This document shows, piece after piece, positions 18,307-26,663 of a stretch of DNA of 46,815 nucleotides. The translations under genes and the position numbers were made by a program. Numbering within the stretch: the stretch's first letter is position 1; each line of letters opens with the position of its first letter. The stretch is from Rhodanobacteraceae bacterium. Its GTDB lineage: Bacteria; Acidobacteriota; Terriglobia; Terriglobales; Acidobacteriaceae. The stretch lies in assembly GCA_025350865.1 (NCBI GenBank), contig JANXWZ010000029.1, forward strand, positions 1-46,815, written 5' to 3'. The notes under the pieces were generated by a model, which was not told the origin of the DNA, did no database searches, and saw only the letters and a list, made by a program, of their open reading frames with translations.

Positions 18307-20550
18307 ATGCGCAAACTGCTCGCCGGCGTCACGCTCTTCTGCACCTCTGCCTTTGCCTTCCAGGGCACAGCTCCAGTCCCCCTTCGCGGCTACACGCCGG
18401 AGCATAGCGCCAGTGAGGTGTCCTGGGAGCAGAAGTACCGCGCGATCCCCGAGGCCGACCGCATCAAGGAAACCATGCGCCGGCTGGCGCTGCGTCCGCA
18501 TCACGTTGGTTCGGTGTACGACAAGGACAACGCCGATTGGCTGCTCGCGCAGTTGAAGGCCTACGGGCTCGACGCCAGGATCGAGGAGTTCACGACCCTC
18601 TTCCCTACCCCGAAATCCCGTAAGCTTGAGCTTATCCGGCCCGATGGCACCAAGTTCATCCCCAAGCTCGAAGAGTCCGCGCTCAAGATCGACCCTACCT
18701 CCGGCCAGAAGGACGAGCAGCTTCCGACCTACAACGCCTTCTCCCGTGACGGTGACGTCACCGCCCCGCTCGTCTACGTCAACTACGGCGCACCGACGGA
18801 CTACGAGCAGCTGGAAGCTATGGGCGTCTCCGTCAAGGGAGCCATTGTCATAGCGCGCTACGGACAGACCTGGCGCGGCATCAAGCCCAAGCTCGCCGCT
18901 GAAAAGGGCGCGATCGGCTGTCTCATCTACTCCGACCCCAAGGATGACGGCTACTACGTCGGCGATGGCTATCCCGAAGGCCCCATGCGTCCAGCCGACG
19001 GCGTCCAGCGCGGGTCCGTCATGGACATGCCCGTCTACCCCGGCGACCCGCAGACCCCTGGAGTGGGCGCCAAGCCCGGCGTCACGCTGATCCCCCTCGA
19101 TAAGGTCGACACGATCACCAAGGTCCCGGTCATGCCCATCTCGTACGAGGATGCGCTCCCGCTGCTCAAATCGCTCGGCGGCGAACTCGTCCCTGAGAAC
19201 TTCCGCGGCGCGCTCCCCATCACCTATCACACGGGCCCCAGCATCGCGAAGGCGCACCTCGCGCTGGCCTTCAACTGGGATCGCAAGACGCTCTACAACG
19301 TCATCGCCACCATTCCGGGAGCCACCCTGCCCGACCAGTGGGTCATCCGCGGAAATCACCACGACGGCTGGGTCAACGGTGCCGGCGACCCCGTCAGCGG
19401 AGCCAGCGCGGAGCTCGACGAAGCGCGCGGGCTTGGCGAACTCCTGAAGCAGGGCTGGAAGCCTGCTCGGACCATCATCTACGCCTTTTGGGACGGTGAA
19501 GAGCCTGCCCTCCTCGGCTCCACCGAGTGGGTGGAGTTTCACGCCGAGGAGCTCTCCAAACACGCCGTAGCCTACTTCAACTCCGACGGCAACGGCCGCG
19601 GCTACTTCCGCGCTGAAGGCTCGCACCAGCTGGAAAACTTCGTCGACTCCGTGACCAAGGACATCACCGACCCCGAAACCAAGATGTCGGCCTACAAGCG
19701 TGAGCATCTCGTCGCCATTGCCCGCGCCACGCCCGACACTCGCGCCGAGGTCCGCTCCCGCGCCGACACCCGCATGCCCGCGCTTGGCTCCGGCTCCGAC
19801 TACACCGCCTTCATCCACCACCTCGGCATCTCCAGCATCAACATGGGCTTCGGCGGCGAAGACCAGGGCGGAGGTCAGTATCACTCGATCTACGACGACT
19901 TCTACTGGTACACCCACTTCTCCGACACCGACATGAGCTACGGCAAGGCGCTCGCCCAGACCGCCGGAACGATGATGATGCGCATGGCCGACGCCGACGT
20001 GATCCCCTTCCAGTTCACCGATCTCGCCGACACCTTCAAGGTCTATACCAACGAGGTCAAGCGGCTCGCCGACACCATGCGCGCCCAGATCAAGGAGCAC
20101 AACACCCAGATCGGCGAGGGAACGTACGCCGCGCTCGCCGACCCGAAGAAGAAGCGCGTCACCCCGCCGGTCGAGGCTCTGACTCCCTACTTCAACTTCG
20201 CCCCGCTCGACCAGGCGATCGACGATCTCTCCCTCGCCGCGTCCGAGTATGACAAGGCGTTCGCGGCCCACGCCGCCACGGCCCCGGCCGGCCTAAACCT
20301 GCAACTCATTCAATCGGAACGGGTTCTGCTGGATCCCGGCGGCCTGCCCAGCCGTCCGTGGTTCCAGAACATGACTTATGCGCCCGGCTTCTATACTGGC
20401 TACGGCGTCAAGACGTTCCCGGCCATCCGCGAAACCATCGAGCAAAAACAATACGCAACGGTGGACACCCAGATCTCCCGCGTCGCCGCCGCCGTAAAGC
20501 GCGAAGCCGAACTACTCAAATCCGCTACCAAAACCCTCAACGGCAATTAG
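18307..20550 (+). CDS. Secreted M28-family metallopeptidase (glutamate carboxypeptidase II-like)
   Basis: 747 residues. A signal peptide (MRKLLAGVTLFCTSAFA) indicates export. The protein has a PA-type insert (about 140-260) and a di-zinc aminopeptidase domain, and a C-terminal helical dimerisation-like domain. Aligned by eye with human GCPII, the zinc ligands are His351, Asp361, Glu399, Asp427 and His526, and Glu398 is the catalytic base. The spacings match GCPII exactly between His351 and Asp361 and between Glu399 and Asp427. Likely role: periplasmic or extracellular trimming of peptides with acidic ends. The true substrate is unknown. AGGA about 10 nt before the ATG is a weak Shine-Dalgarno. 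Confidence 0.9.
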   Translation: MRKLLAGVTLFCTSAFAFQGTAPVPLRGYTPEHSASEVSWEQKYRAIPEADRIKETMRRLALRPHHVGSVYDKDNADWLLAQLKAYGLDARIEEFTTLFPTPKSRKLELIRPDGTKFIPKLEESALKIDPTSGQKDEQLPTYNAFSRDGDVTAPLVYVNYGAPTDYEQLEAMGVSVKGAIVIARYGQTWRGIKPKLAAEKGAIGCLIYSDPKDDGYYVGDGYPEGPMRPADGVQRGSVMDMPVYPGDPQTPGVGAKPGVTLIPLDKVDTITKVPVMPISYEDALPLLKSLGGELVPENFRGALPITYHTGPSIAKAHLALAFNWDRKTLYNVIATIPGATLPDQWVIRGNHHDGWVNGAGDPVSGASAELDEARGLGELLKQGWKPARTIIYAFWDGEEPALLGSTEWVEFHAEELSKHAVAYFNSDGNGRGYFRAEGSHQLENFVDSVTKDITDPETKMSAYKREHLVAIARATPDTRAEVRSRADTRMPALGSGSDYTAFIHHLGISSINMGFGGEDQGGGQYHSIYDDFYWYTHFSDTDMSYGKALAQTAGTMMMRMADADVIPFQFTDLADTFKVYTNEVKRLADTMRAQIKEHNTQIGEGTYAALADPKKKRVTPPVEALTPYFNFAPLDQAIDDLSLAASEYDKAFAAHAATAPAGLNLQLIQSERVLLDPGGLPSRPWFQNMTYAPGFYTGYGVKTFPAIRETIEQKQYATVDTQISRVAAAVKREAELLKSATKTLNGN

Positions 20551-20570
20551 TTGTTACAAACCTGTCGGGT

Positions 20571-20606
20571 GCCCCATCTCAAATAGCTTCATAGTTTGAG
20601 GTGGGG
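20571..20606. repeat. TGCCCCA-type hairpin repeat, copy 2
   Basis: CCCCATCTCAAA (20572-20583) pairs with TTTGAGGTGGGG (20595-20606), 12 bp with one G-U, around an 11 nt loop. It is preceded by GGGTG. A near-identical stem lies at 41383-41421 in the opposite orientation. It sits 20 nt after the M28 stop and could help end transcription, but no T-tract follows. Confidence 0.65.
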
Positions 20607-20692
20607 TCTGTAATCCTCTACATATCCTCTGGTCACCTACCTTTCCCAAATTCTCGCGTCCAATCTCCAACCCAAATTCCGTCGACACAAAG

Positions 20693-20698
20693 TAGAAT
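20693..20698 (+). promoter_or_regulatory. -10 box, leaderless start of the VWA gene
   Basis: TAGAAT ends 6 nt before the GTG start at 20705. No Shine-Dalgarno lies between them. The start codon itself is fixed by the signal peptide that follows. Confidence 0.5.
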
Positions 20699-20704
20699 CA
20701 ACAG

Positions 20705-21727
20705 GTGAACGCTCTGAAGTCCATTTCGACCCTCAACCGCCTGGCCCTTACGGCAACTCTTTTCGCCACCTCATCGGCATTCTGCCAGACCCCTGCGACA
20801 CCCACCCCAGCGCAAGCGCCCGCCCCGGTTCCGGCTCAGCAACCGACTCAGCCGACCCTCCCGGCCGACGACACCACCCCCTTCGTCATCAAGACCCGCG
20901 CCAACCTCGTCAACCTGGTCTTCACCGTCACCGACAACAACGGCCACTTCAAGAAAGATCTCCGCCGCGAGAACTTCGGCCTGCTCGATAACGGCCGCCC
21001 GCCCGCGGAGGTCCTCGGTTTCACCCAGCAGACCGACCTTCCCCTTCGCATCGGCATCATGCTCGATACGTCCAGCTCGATTCGCACTCGGTTCAAGTTC
21101 GAGCAGGACTCCGCGCTCGACTTCTTCCTCGAGCTCCTCAAGCCTAACGACCGCGCCTTTGTCGAAGGCTTCGACATCCAGGTTGCCCTCACCCAGGACT
21201 ACACCGGCAACGTTGACCTGCTGAATCAGGGCATCCGCAAGCTGCGGCCCGGCGGCGGCACCGCACTCTACAACTCGCTCTACAAAACCTGCCAGACCCA
21301 GATGCTTACCCTCCAGACAACGGCTGCGGTGCCCGATGTCCGCAAGGTCATCATCCTCGTCTCCGACGGCGACGACAACTACAGCACAGCCCTCATGTCC
21401 GATGCCATCAAAATGTGCCAGCGCGCCGAAACCAGCGTCTACGCCATCTCCACCGACACCAGCCCCACCCGCGGCCACGGTGGCGACGCACTCAAGCTGA
21501 TCGCCGAAGCCACCGGCGGGCAGGTCTTTTATCCCGTCAAGCTCGAAGATATGGCCGTTTTCTTCAAAAACATCGAAGAAGAGCTCCGCAGCCAGTATTC
21601 GCTTGAGTACCGCCCGTCCGAGTTCAAACTCGACGGGGCCTTCCGTACGATCTACCTCCAGTCAACGGACCGCCGCTACCATGTTCGCGCCCGTACCGGC
21701 TATTTCGCACCCAAACTAGGCCAATAG
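20705..21727 (+). CDS. Secreted VWA-domain protein (VWFA-related acidobacterial type)
   Basis: 340 residues. A signal peptide (about 1-28, ending SSAFCQ) precedes a Pro/Ala/Gln-rich linker and a beta-sandwich segment VNLVFTVTDNNGHFKKDLRRENFGLLDNG. The VWA domain carries a metal-ion adhesion site DTSSS beginning at Asp121, then GGGTALYNSLY and LVSDGDDNYS. This architecture is the VWFA-related domain (TIGR03436) that is abundant in Acidobacteriota. Such domains bind proteins through a divalent cation; the partner here is unknown. It starts at GTG with a -10-like hexamer 6 nt upstream. Confidence 0.88.
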   Translation: MNALKSISTLNRLALTATLFATSSAFCQTPATPTPAQAPAPVPAQQPTQPTLPADDTTPFVIKTRANLVNLVFTVTDNNGHFKKDLRRENFGLLDNGRPPAEVLGFTQQTDLPLRIGIMLDTSSSIRTRFKFEQDSALDFFLELLKPNDRAFVEGFDIQVALTQDYTGNVDLLNQGIRKLRPGGGTALYNSLYKTCQTQMLTLQTTAAVPDVRKVIILVSDGDDNYSTALMSDAIKMCQRAETSVYAISTDTSPTRGHGGDALKLIAEATGGQVFYPVKLEDMAVFFKNIEEELRSQYSLEYRPSEFKLDGAFRTIYLQSTDRRYHVRARTGYFAPKLGQ

Positions 21728-21767
21728 CGCTGAATTTTCGTTTCCGCCGTCACCTTTCCCCAAAAAT

Positions 21768-21791
21768 CCGTGTCTAACCAAGACACGGAGG
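21768..21791 (+). promoter_or_regulatory. Hairpin touching the Shine-Dalgarno of the next gene
   Basis: CCGTGTCT (21768-21775) and AGACACGG (21781-21788) form a perfect 8 bp stem with loop AACCA. The Shine-Dalgarno GGAGG (21787-21791) begins inside the 3' arm, 9 nt before ATG 21801. The hairpin may limit ribosome access or end the upstream message. No T-tract of note follows. Confidence 0.45.
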
Positions 21792-21800
21792 CTTTTCCCC

Positions 21801-22364
21801 ATGCGCCTTGCCCTCGCACTCGCAACCCTGCTTGCCGTCTCACCCGCATCCACCCAGAATCTTCCCCCCCCAGGCCTCGGGCCGGATCCATTCGCCACCC
21901 TTACCGACCAGCCCGCCACGCACTCCGCAGTGACGTTTGACCGGTCCATGATGGAGATGGCCCAGTCCGTCCTTCAGTCCAACGGCCTGGACGAGAAGCG
22001 CGCCGCCGCCGCGATCACCGGGATTGCGTTCGACACCTATCGCTACCAGCACCCGGCCTTCTACACGCCGGAGGCCATGACCGCGCTGCTCGACGGCTAC
22101 AAAGCGGCCGGCTGGAAGCACCTGGTCAACGCCAACCAGACCCCCGCCAACTCTGCCCAGCCAGACCATGCCATCACCGACCTGTGGCTGCACTTCCACG
22201 GGGCGGACATCGACTCGGTCACGGTCCTCTCGCGCGCGCCTAAGAACATGACCGTTATTCGCCTGACTGGCGACCTGCGCCCGCTTGATCTGCTCCACCT
22301 TAGCGGCCACCTTGGAATTCCCAAGGTCGACCCTAGCGCAGTCATGGTTCCAGACCGCAATTGA
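21801..22364 (+). CDS. Small secreted protein of unknown function (DUF4252-like)
   Basis: 187 residues. A signal peptide (about 1-19) is followed by an alpha/beta protein without Cys. The order is two helices (MMEMAQSVLQSNG, EKRAAAAITGIAF), a TPEAMTALLDGYKAAGWKHLV segment, and strands TDLWLHFHG and MTVIRLTGDLRPLDLLHLSGHLG. The pattern of helices, WKHLV and a central ITDLWLHF strand recalls DUF4252 proteins, which are periplasmic and uncharacterised, but I am not sure of the family. GGAGG 9 nt upstream supports the ATG. Confidence 0.65.
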   Translation: MRLALALATLLAVSPASTQNLPPPGLGPDPFATLTDQPATHSAVTFDRSMMEMAQSVLQSNGLDEKRAAAAITGIAFDTYRYQHPAFYTPEAMTALLDGYKAAGWKHLVNANQTPANSAQPDHAITDLWLHFHGADIDSVTVLSRAPKNMTVIRLTGDLRPLDLLHLSGHLGIPKVDPSAVMVPDRN

Positions 22365-22423
22365 GCAAAGCGACCCCGGTTCACACGCCAGGAGCGCGAT
22401 CCGTGGTGGCCTTGTGTTTCTTT

Positions 22424-23458
22424 CTACGAGAACTGTTCGACCATCCCCAGCAGCTTCAGTTTCCGCTCCGGTCCCAGAAAGCTGGCCTCCACGGAGTTCG
22501 CCGCCAGTTCCCTCATCTGCTCCAGCGTGAACCCGAACTTCTCCTGGACCAGGATGTACTCATCCAGCAGATGGCTCCCGAACATCGGCGGATCGTCCGA
22601 GTTGATCGTTACCATCAGCCCGCTCTCGAAATAATCCTTCACGGGGTGGATGTCGTACTCCGAGCAGCACCCTGTCCGGATGTTCGAAGTTACATTCAAC
22701 TCCAGGGGAATCTGCCGCTCCGCCAATATCGCCATCAGCTCGGGATCATGTTGGGCCGACAGCGCATGCCCAATCCGTTCCGCGCCGATATTCAGCGCCG
22801 ACCAGATCGACTCCGGCCCCATCGACTCGCCCGCGTGAGCCGTAAGCCGCAACCCCGCCGCCTTCGCCTCGGCATAGATCTCCCGAAACGGCCCCGCCGG
22901 GCCCAGAGCCTCGTCGCCACCGATGCCAATTCCGGCGATCGACGGATATTGATCCTTCAACTGGGCAGCGAGCTGAAAGACGGCGGCCGCCTCTTCCAGC
23001 CCAAAATGCCGGACCGCATCGATGATCCAAAGCACCGACGTCCCAAACTCTTTCTCAGCTTTCTTCCGGGCCGCCTCCACCGCATCCATCACGGCGACAA
23101 TCGTCAACTGCGGTTTGAACCGCATCAGAATGCCCCACGAAATATAAACCTCTGCGTGGACGACACCCTGCGCCGCCAGCTCGCGAATCATTTCGTGGGT
23201 AATGAAAGCGTAGTCGTCCGGCGTCTGGAGCCGCTCCGACACCGCCTTGAACGTCATCAGAAAGGCGCGGAAGTTCTCGTAAACATACAGCTTGCGAGCC
23301 GCCTCAAGGGTCAGCGGCACAGCGTCGTGACGCTTCGATAAGACCACCAGCGTCTCCGGCGTAATCGTGCCCTCAAGGTGCAGGTGCAGCTCTGCTTTCG
23401 GAAGGCGCCGGAGCCAGTCCGGTATATCAATTTCAGGTTGCAAACGACCACGTGCCAT
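22424..23458 (-). CDS. Adenosine deaminase family hydrolase
   Basis: 344 residues of the metal-dependent amidohydrolase barrel. Zinc ligands and active-site motifs are HLHLEG (25-30), GIGGDE, HAGES, ERIGHA and NSDDPPMFG. The family includes adenosine deaminase, adenine deaminase and aminodeoxyfutalosine deaminase of the futalosine menaquinone pathway. GGDE favours adenosine-type substrates, while SDDPPMF is seen in adenine and futalosine enzymes. The substrate therefore stays open. The start lies 4 nt after the stop of the DUF2071 gene. TAGACT, 6 nt upstream of the ATG (23465-23470), could also give a separate leaderless transcript. Confidence 0.85.
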   Translation of the reverse strand: MARGRLQPEIDIPDWLRRLPKAELHLHLEGTITPETLVVLSKRHDAVPLTLEAARKLYVYENFRAFLMTFKAVSERLQTPDDYAFITHEMIRELAAQGVVHAEVYISWGILMRFKPQLTIVAVMDAVEAARKKAEKEFGTSVLWIIDAVRHFGLEEAAAVFQLAAQLKDQYPSIAGIGIGGDEALGPAGPFREIYAEAKAAGLRLTAHAGESMGPESIWSALNIGAERIGHALSAQHDPELMAILAERQIPLELNVTSNIRTGCCSEYDIHPVKDYFESGLMVTINSDDPPMFGSHLLDEYILVQEKFGFTLEQMRELAANSVEASFLGPERKLKLLGMVEQFS

Positions 23459-23462
23459 CCGA

Positions 23463-24185
23463 CTAGTCTAACCGCGACCCCGAATCCACGCTCACCGCCG
23501 AGCCTTCCGCCAGCAGCACGTTATCCGGTTGCCGCCCGTTCAATCCGGCGAAGCGCTCCCCATACAGCGCCCCAAAGTCCACTGAAATCTCGGTCTTCTG
23601 CACCGGGTACACCACCCAGCTCGGGTGCTTCACCTCGTACTGCGACGTGCTGCCGTTCGACCGCTTGGTAAAGCCCCAATAATGCTCCGTGATGAAGTCC
23701 TCCACGCTGCCGGGCGCGATTGCCACCGGCAACATGGCAGCATGCATCGCCAGCGAATACCACGTTGCGCGATGCCTCCACTCATAGGCAACGCTCAACC
23801 CGTCCGCCCCATGCACAATCGCGTGGCGCATCGGCAATGTCGCATATGGCTCCTCGTAGAACGTCTTCGCCACAAAGGAGATGGCCGCCTTCGGCACCAA
23901 CTCGCTCACGAAGACTACACCGCGCCGCACCGTCCCATCCGGGTCGATCCGCCGCACATAGAAGCGCAGGTTGACCTCTTCAAATGTCGTGTGAAATGGA
24001 ATAGGAATCCCTTTGAGACGTACCTGGTCGAAAAGAAATCCCACCAGCGATACATAGCAGTGGCCGTCAAACAGGTCGAGCTCCAGCCCCGCGGGCAGGT
24101 ACGGGGCCAATACCTCCGGTGCAACCGAATACTGCGCCATTGCAAGCTTCCGCCACTCCGCCGTTAGAAATGTTCCGCTAGCCAT
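23463..24185 (-). CDS. DUF2071 (YqjF-like) protein
   Basis: 240 residues, cytoplasmic. It opens with FLTAEWRKLAMAQYSVAPEVLAPYLPAGLELDLFDGHCYVSLVGFLF, the signature of DUF2071, whose fold is that of acetoacetate decarboxylase. The conserved FEEVNLRFYVRR segment and the following GVVFVSELVP are present. The reaction is unknown. TAGACT (24192-24197) ends 6 nt before ATG 24185 and no Shine-Dalgarno is seen. It is followed closely by the deaminase gene in the same direction. Confidence 0.8.
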   Translation of the reverse strand: MASGTFLTAEWRKLAMAQYSVAPEVLAPYLPAGLELDLFDGHCYVSLVGFLFDQVRLKGIPIPFHTTFEEVNLRFYVRRIDPDGTVRRGVVFVSELVPKAAISFVAKTFYEEPYATLPMRHAIVHGADGLSVAYEWRHRATWYSLAMHAAMLPVAIAPGSVEDFITEHYWGFTKRSNGSTSQYEVKHPSWVVYPVQKTEISVDFGALYGERFAGLNGRQPDNVLLAEGSAVSVDSGSRLD

Positions 24186-24221
24186 GAGGCCAGTCTAGTC
24201 CGCTATCGATAAGCCCGTACC

Positions 24222-24734
24222 CTAGCGGACCGGTTCTTCTTCACTCAACACGTAGTAAGTGCCTTCCTCTGTTGGGGAGACGATATGGAATGCACGCGCT
24301 CGCAGCCACGTATCGCGCTTGTATCTCACCCAGCCATCGTCGCGATGGTGCTCGCCCACGAACTCGATCTGCCCATCGAGCGGCTGCTTCATCCCGTAGC
24401 GCTCATGTTCGGTAGCCATCACCCGGCTCCCGTCCATCAGCACCATCGTGCGCATGCGCTCGGCACGCTGAATTCCTCGAACGCCGAGTGCCCCATTGAT
24501 CGTAGGCTGGTCAACGGCGACACCGAACTCGTAGAAAGTATCCCAGTCGCCACCGAACAAGTCGCCAAGCTGGACCTTGCACTCCGCCTGAAAGCCGCAT
24601 ATGCGCTCAATCCGACGGACTGCCTGCTCGTCCAGAGGCCCCGACTTCTTCGACGCCGTATACCAGATGAAACACCCAGTCACGAACAGGATCATGAGTA
24701 CGGCAATCGTCGCAATGACCCGCTTCTCACGCAT
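24222..24734 (-). CDS. Small membrane-anchored protein of unknown function
   Basis: 170 residues from ATG 24734, which gives a short basic N-terminus (MREKR), one transmembrane segment (about 6-27) and an outside domain. A lipobox-like VTGC lies inside the helix, so lipoprotein processing is possible. The soluble part has two Cys (ICGF...CKVQ) and a mixed strand and helix content. I do not recognise the family. It begins 10 nt after the APC permease stop, so the two are probably co-transcribed. Confidence 0.6.
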   Translation of the reverse strand: MREKRVIATIAVLMILFVTGCFIWYTASKKSGPLDEQAVRRIERICGFQAECKVQLGDLFGGDWDTFYEFGVAVDQPTINGALGVRGIQRAERMRTMVLMDGSRVMATEHERYGMKQPLDGQIEFVGEHHRDDGWVRYKRDTWLRARAFHIVSPTEEGTYYVLSEEEPVR

Positions 24735-24744
24735 CGGCCGGGCG

Positions 24745-26307
24745 TTATCCCTTGTAAAACTCGCTTCTCTTCCGGCTGTAAAAGTAATAGACAAACAGCC
24801 CGATGACAAGCCAGACAAAGAACCGTACCCAGGTAATAGCCGGCAGGCCAGCCATCAGCAGGACGCAGAAAAACGTACTCAGAATCGGGATCACCGGACC
24901 AAACGGGACGCGGAAGCCGCGATGCCGCGACGGGTCTCGATAACGCAGCACAACCACGCCAATCGACACCAGCACAAACGCAAACAGCGTCCCGATGTTC
25001 GACATCTCCGCAAATGAACCCACGTCGAACAGCCCTGACGGAATCGCCACGAGGATTCCCGCAACCCAGGTCGCAAACGCCGGCGTCCGGTAGCGCGGAT
25101 GCAGCTTCGAAAACATATCCGGTAAAAGCCGATCGCGGCTCATCGCAAACCAGACCCGCGCTTGCCCAAGCTGGAAGACGAGGATCGAGGAAATCATCCC
25201 CACCAGCGCGCCGATGAGCACGGCGAAGCGTACCCAGTGCAAGCGATGTCCGCCGGGAGTGAGCGAGAGTCGCTTGAGTGCCGTGACGACTGGGGCGCCG
25301 TCGCCCGCGACGGACTGCCAGGGGACCATCCCGGTCAGCACAGCCGCCACGCCAACATAGAGGATTGTGCAGACGATCAGCGTCGCAATAATCCCGATCG
25401 GCACATCGCGCCGCGGATTGCGGCATTCTTCCGAAGCCGTCGATACCGAGTCAAATCCGATGTAGGTGAAGAAGATGATCGACCCGCCCGCCAGCACACC
25501 GGTAAAGCCATTCGGCGAGAACGGATGGTAATTCGACGTCTTGATGAAGCTGAGCCCGAAGCTGATGAACAGCAGGATGGCCGCGATCTTGACCAGCACC
25601 ATGATGTTGTTCGTCCGGGCCGACTCGCGGATGCCGCGCACAAGTAGTACCGTGAGCAGGAGCACGATGATGAAGGCGGGGATATCGAACCCGAAGTGCC
25701 ACCCGCTCCCGAAGATGTCCTTGCCCGAAAGGTCCTGCAGGCCGAGAGGCAGGTACGCGGGGGATAGCCACTTGGGGTCGAGATGAATCCCCAGCCAGTC
25801 CAGCAGGTCCACCACGTGGGCCGCGAAGCCCACCGATACGCTCATGTTCGAGAACGCGTATTCGAGGATCAGATCCCAGCCAATGATCCACGCCACCAGC
25901 TCGCCCATCGTCGCGTAGGTGTAGGTGTAGGCCGAGCCGGCGATCGGGATCATGCTCGCCAGTTCGGCGTAACAAAGCCCGGTCAGCGCGCAGACGATCG
26001 CGACCAGCACGAGCGATAGCGCCAGCGCAGGTCCTGCCCCGGGACGACCCGCGACAACGCCGCTGGTGTGATGCAGCATCCCCCAGATCAGGTCGATGAT
26101 CGGGGAGCCCTTCCAATCCTTGATGGCTGAGGGGTTGCCGCCGATGGCCGTGCCGATGACGGTGAAGATGCCCGAGCCGATGACCGCGCCGATGCCAAGC
26201 GCAGTAAGGGACACAGGCCCCAGAGTTTTGCGGAGAGCGTTCTCCGGCAGCTCCGATTCGCTAATCAGTTTGTCGATGGATTTTGTTGCAAAAATTTGTC
26301 GAGCCAG
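24745..26307 (-). CDS. APC-family amino acid permease (CAT type), CTG start
   Basis: 520 residues from CTG 26307. The usual signatures are present: TLGPVSLTALGIGAVIGSGIF in helix 1, GLCYAELASMIPIAGSAYTYTY, and FFTYIGFDSVSTASEECRNPRRDVPIGI. These fit the CAT branch of cationic amino acid transporters, with about 12 helices. A GTG at 26214 would cut off the conserved FATKSIDKLISESE...ALRKTLGP region, which homologues have just after their start. AGGAG (26315-26319) lies 7 nt before CTG 26307, and no ATG, GTG or TTG is in frame upstream of the conserved block. The substrate is probably an amino acid, not determined. Confidence 0.85.
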   Translation of the reverse strand: MARQIFATKSIDKLISESELPENALRKTLGPVSLTALGIGAVIGSGIFTVIGTAIGGNPSAIKDWKGSPIIDLIWGMLHHTSGVVAGRPGAGPALALSLVLVAIVCALTGLCYAELASMIPIAGSAYTYTYATMGELVAWIIGWDLILEYAFSNMSVSVGFAAHVVDLLDWLGIHLDPKWLSPAYLPLGLQDLSGKDIFGSGWHFGFDIPAFIIVLLLTVLLVRGIRESARTNNIMVLVKIAAILLFISFGLSFIKTSNYHPFSPNGFTGVLAGGSIIFFTYIGFDSVSTASEECRNPRRDVPIGIIATLIVCTILYVGVAAVLTGMVPWQSVAGDGAPVVTALKRLSLTPGGHRLHWVRFAVLIGALVGMISSILVFQLGQARVWFAMSRDRLLPDMFSKLHPRYRTPAFATWVAGILVAIPSGLFDVGSFAEMSNIGTLFAFVLVSIGVVVLRYRDPSRHRGFRVPFGPVIPILSTFFCVLLMAGLPAITWVRFFVWLVIGLFVYYFYSRKRSEFYKG

Positions 26308-26457
26308 CGGAGCTCTCCTGAGCGCAGGGAATGGGAATCTACCAACACAAAAGGTACGTCATTCCGGATTGCCGGAAACTCTGTATTTTTGCTGATACTA
26401 CCTGCACAGCTTCAGGAAATGCCGGAAACGCCGCAGGGCGGCATCTCCGGCCCCTAA

Positions 26458-26610
26458 TTACCGCTTCGACTGACCGCGCGCGGCTTTCTTGATCTTCTGC
26501 TTGTTCTCGCCGCGGGCGCCGGTGCGCTTAGCCTTCGGTGCAGCCTTCTTGCGGGCAGCCCGCTTGATCTTCTTGCGCTCTACGACGTCGGTGATCTTCT
26601 TGGTATCCAT
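26458..26610 (-). CDS. Small Lys/Arg-rich protein
   Basis: 50 residues, beginning MDTKKITDVVERKKIKRAA and ending ARGQSKR. Some 40% of residues are Lys or Arg, with Ala-rich spacing (RKKAAPKAK). It resembles a histone-H1-like tail or a ribosome-associated basic peptide, and probably binds nucleic acid. I know no characterised homologue. The ATG at 26610 has the weak Shine-Dalgarno AAGAG about 13 nt upstream. It lies between the permease and the UvrD helicase genes, all on the minus strand. The codon choice is typical for the genome and the frame is free of stops. Confidence 0.7.
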   Translation of the reverse strand: MDTKKITDVVERKKIKRAARKKAAPKAKRTGARGENKQKIKKAARGQSKR

Positions 26611-26663
26611 TGGATTGCTGTTCTCTTTTCTAAATGGGTCCGGCGCTCGCTCGTCGAAACGAC

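Noticed and set aside
18241-20271. Antisense frame of 676 codons opposite the M28 peptidase gene
   Set aside because: The zinc ligands of the peptidase fix the plus strand as coding. The antisense sequence is low-complexity Gly/Val/Asp.
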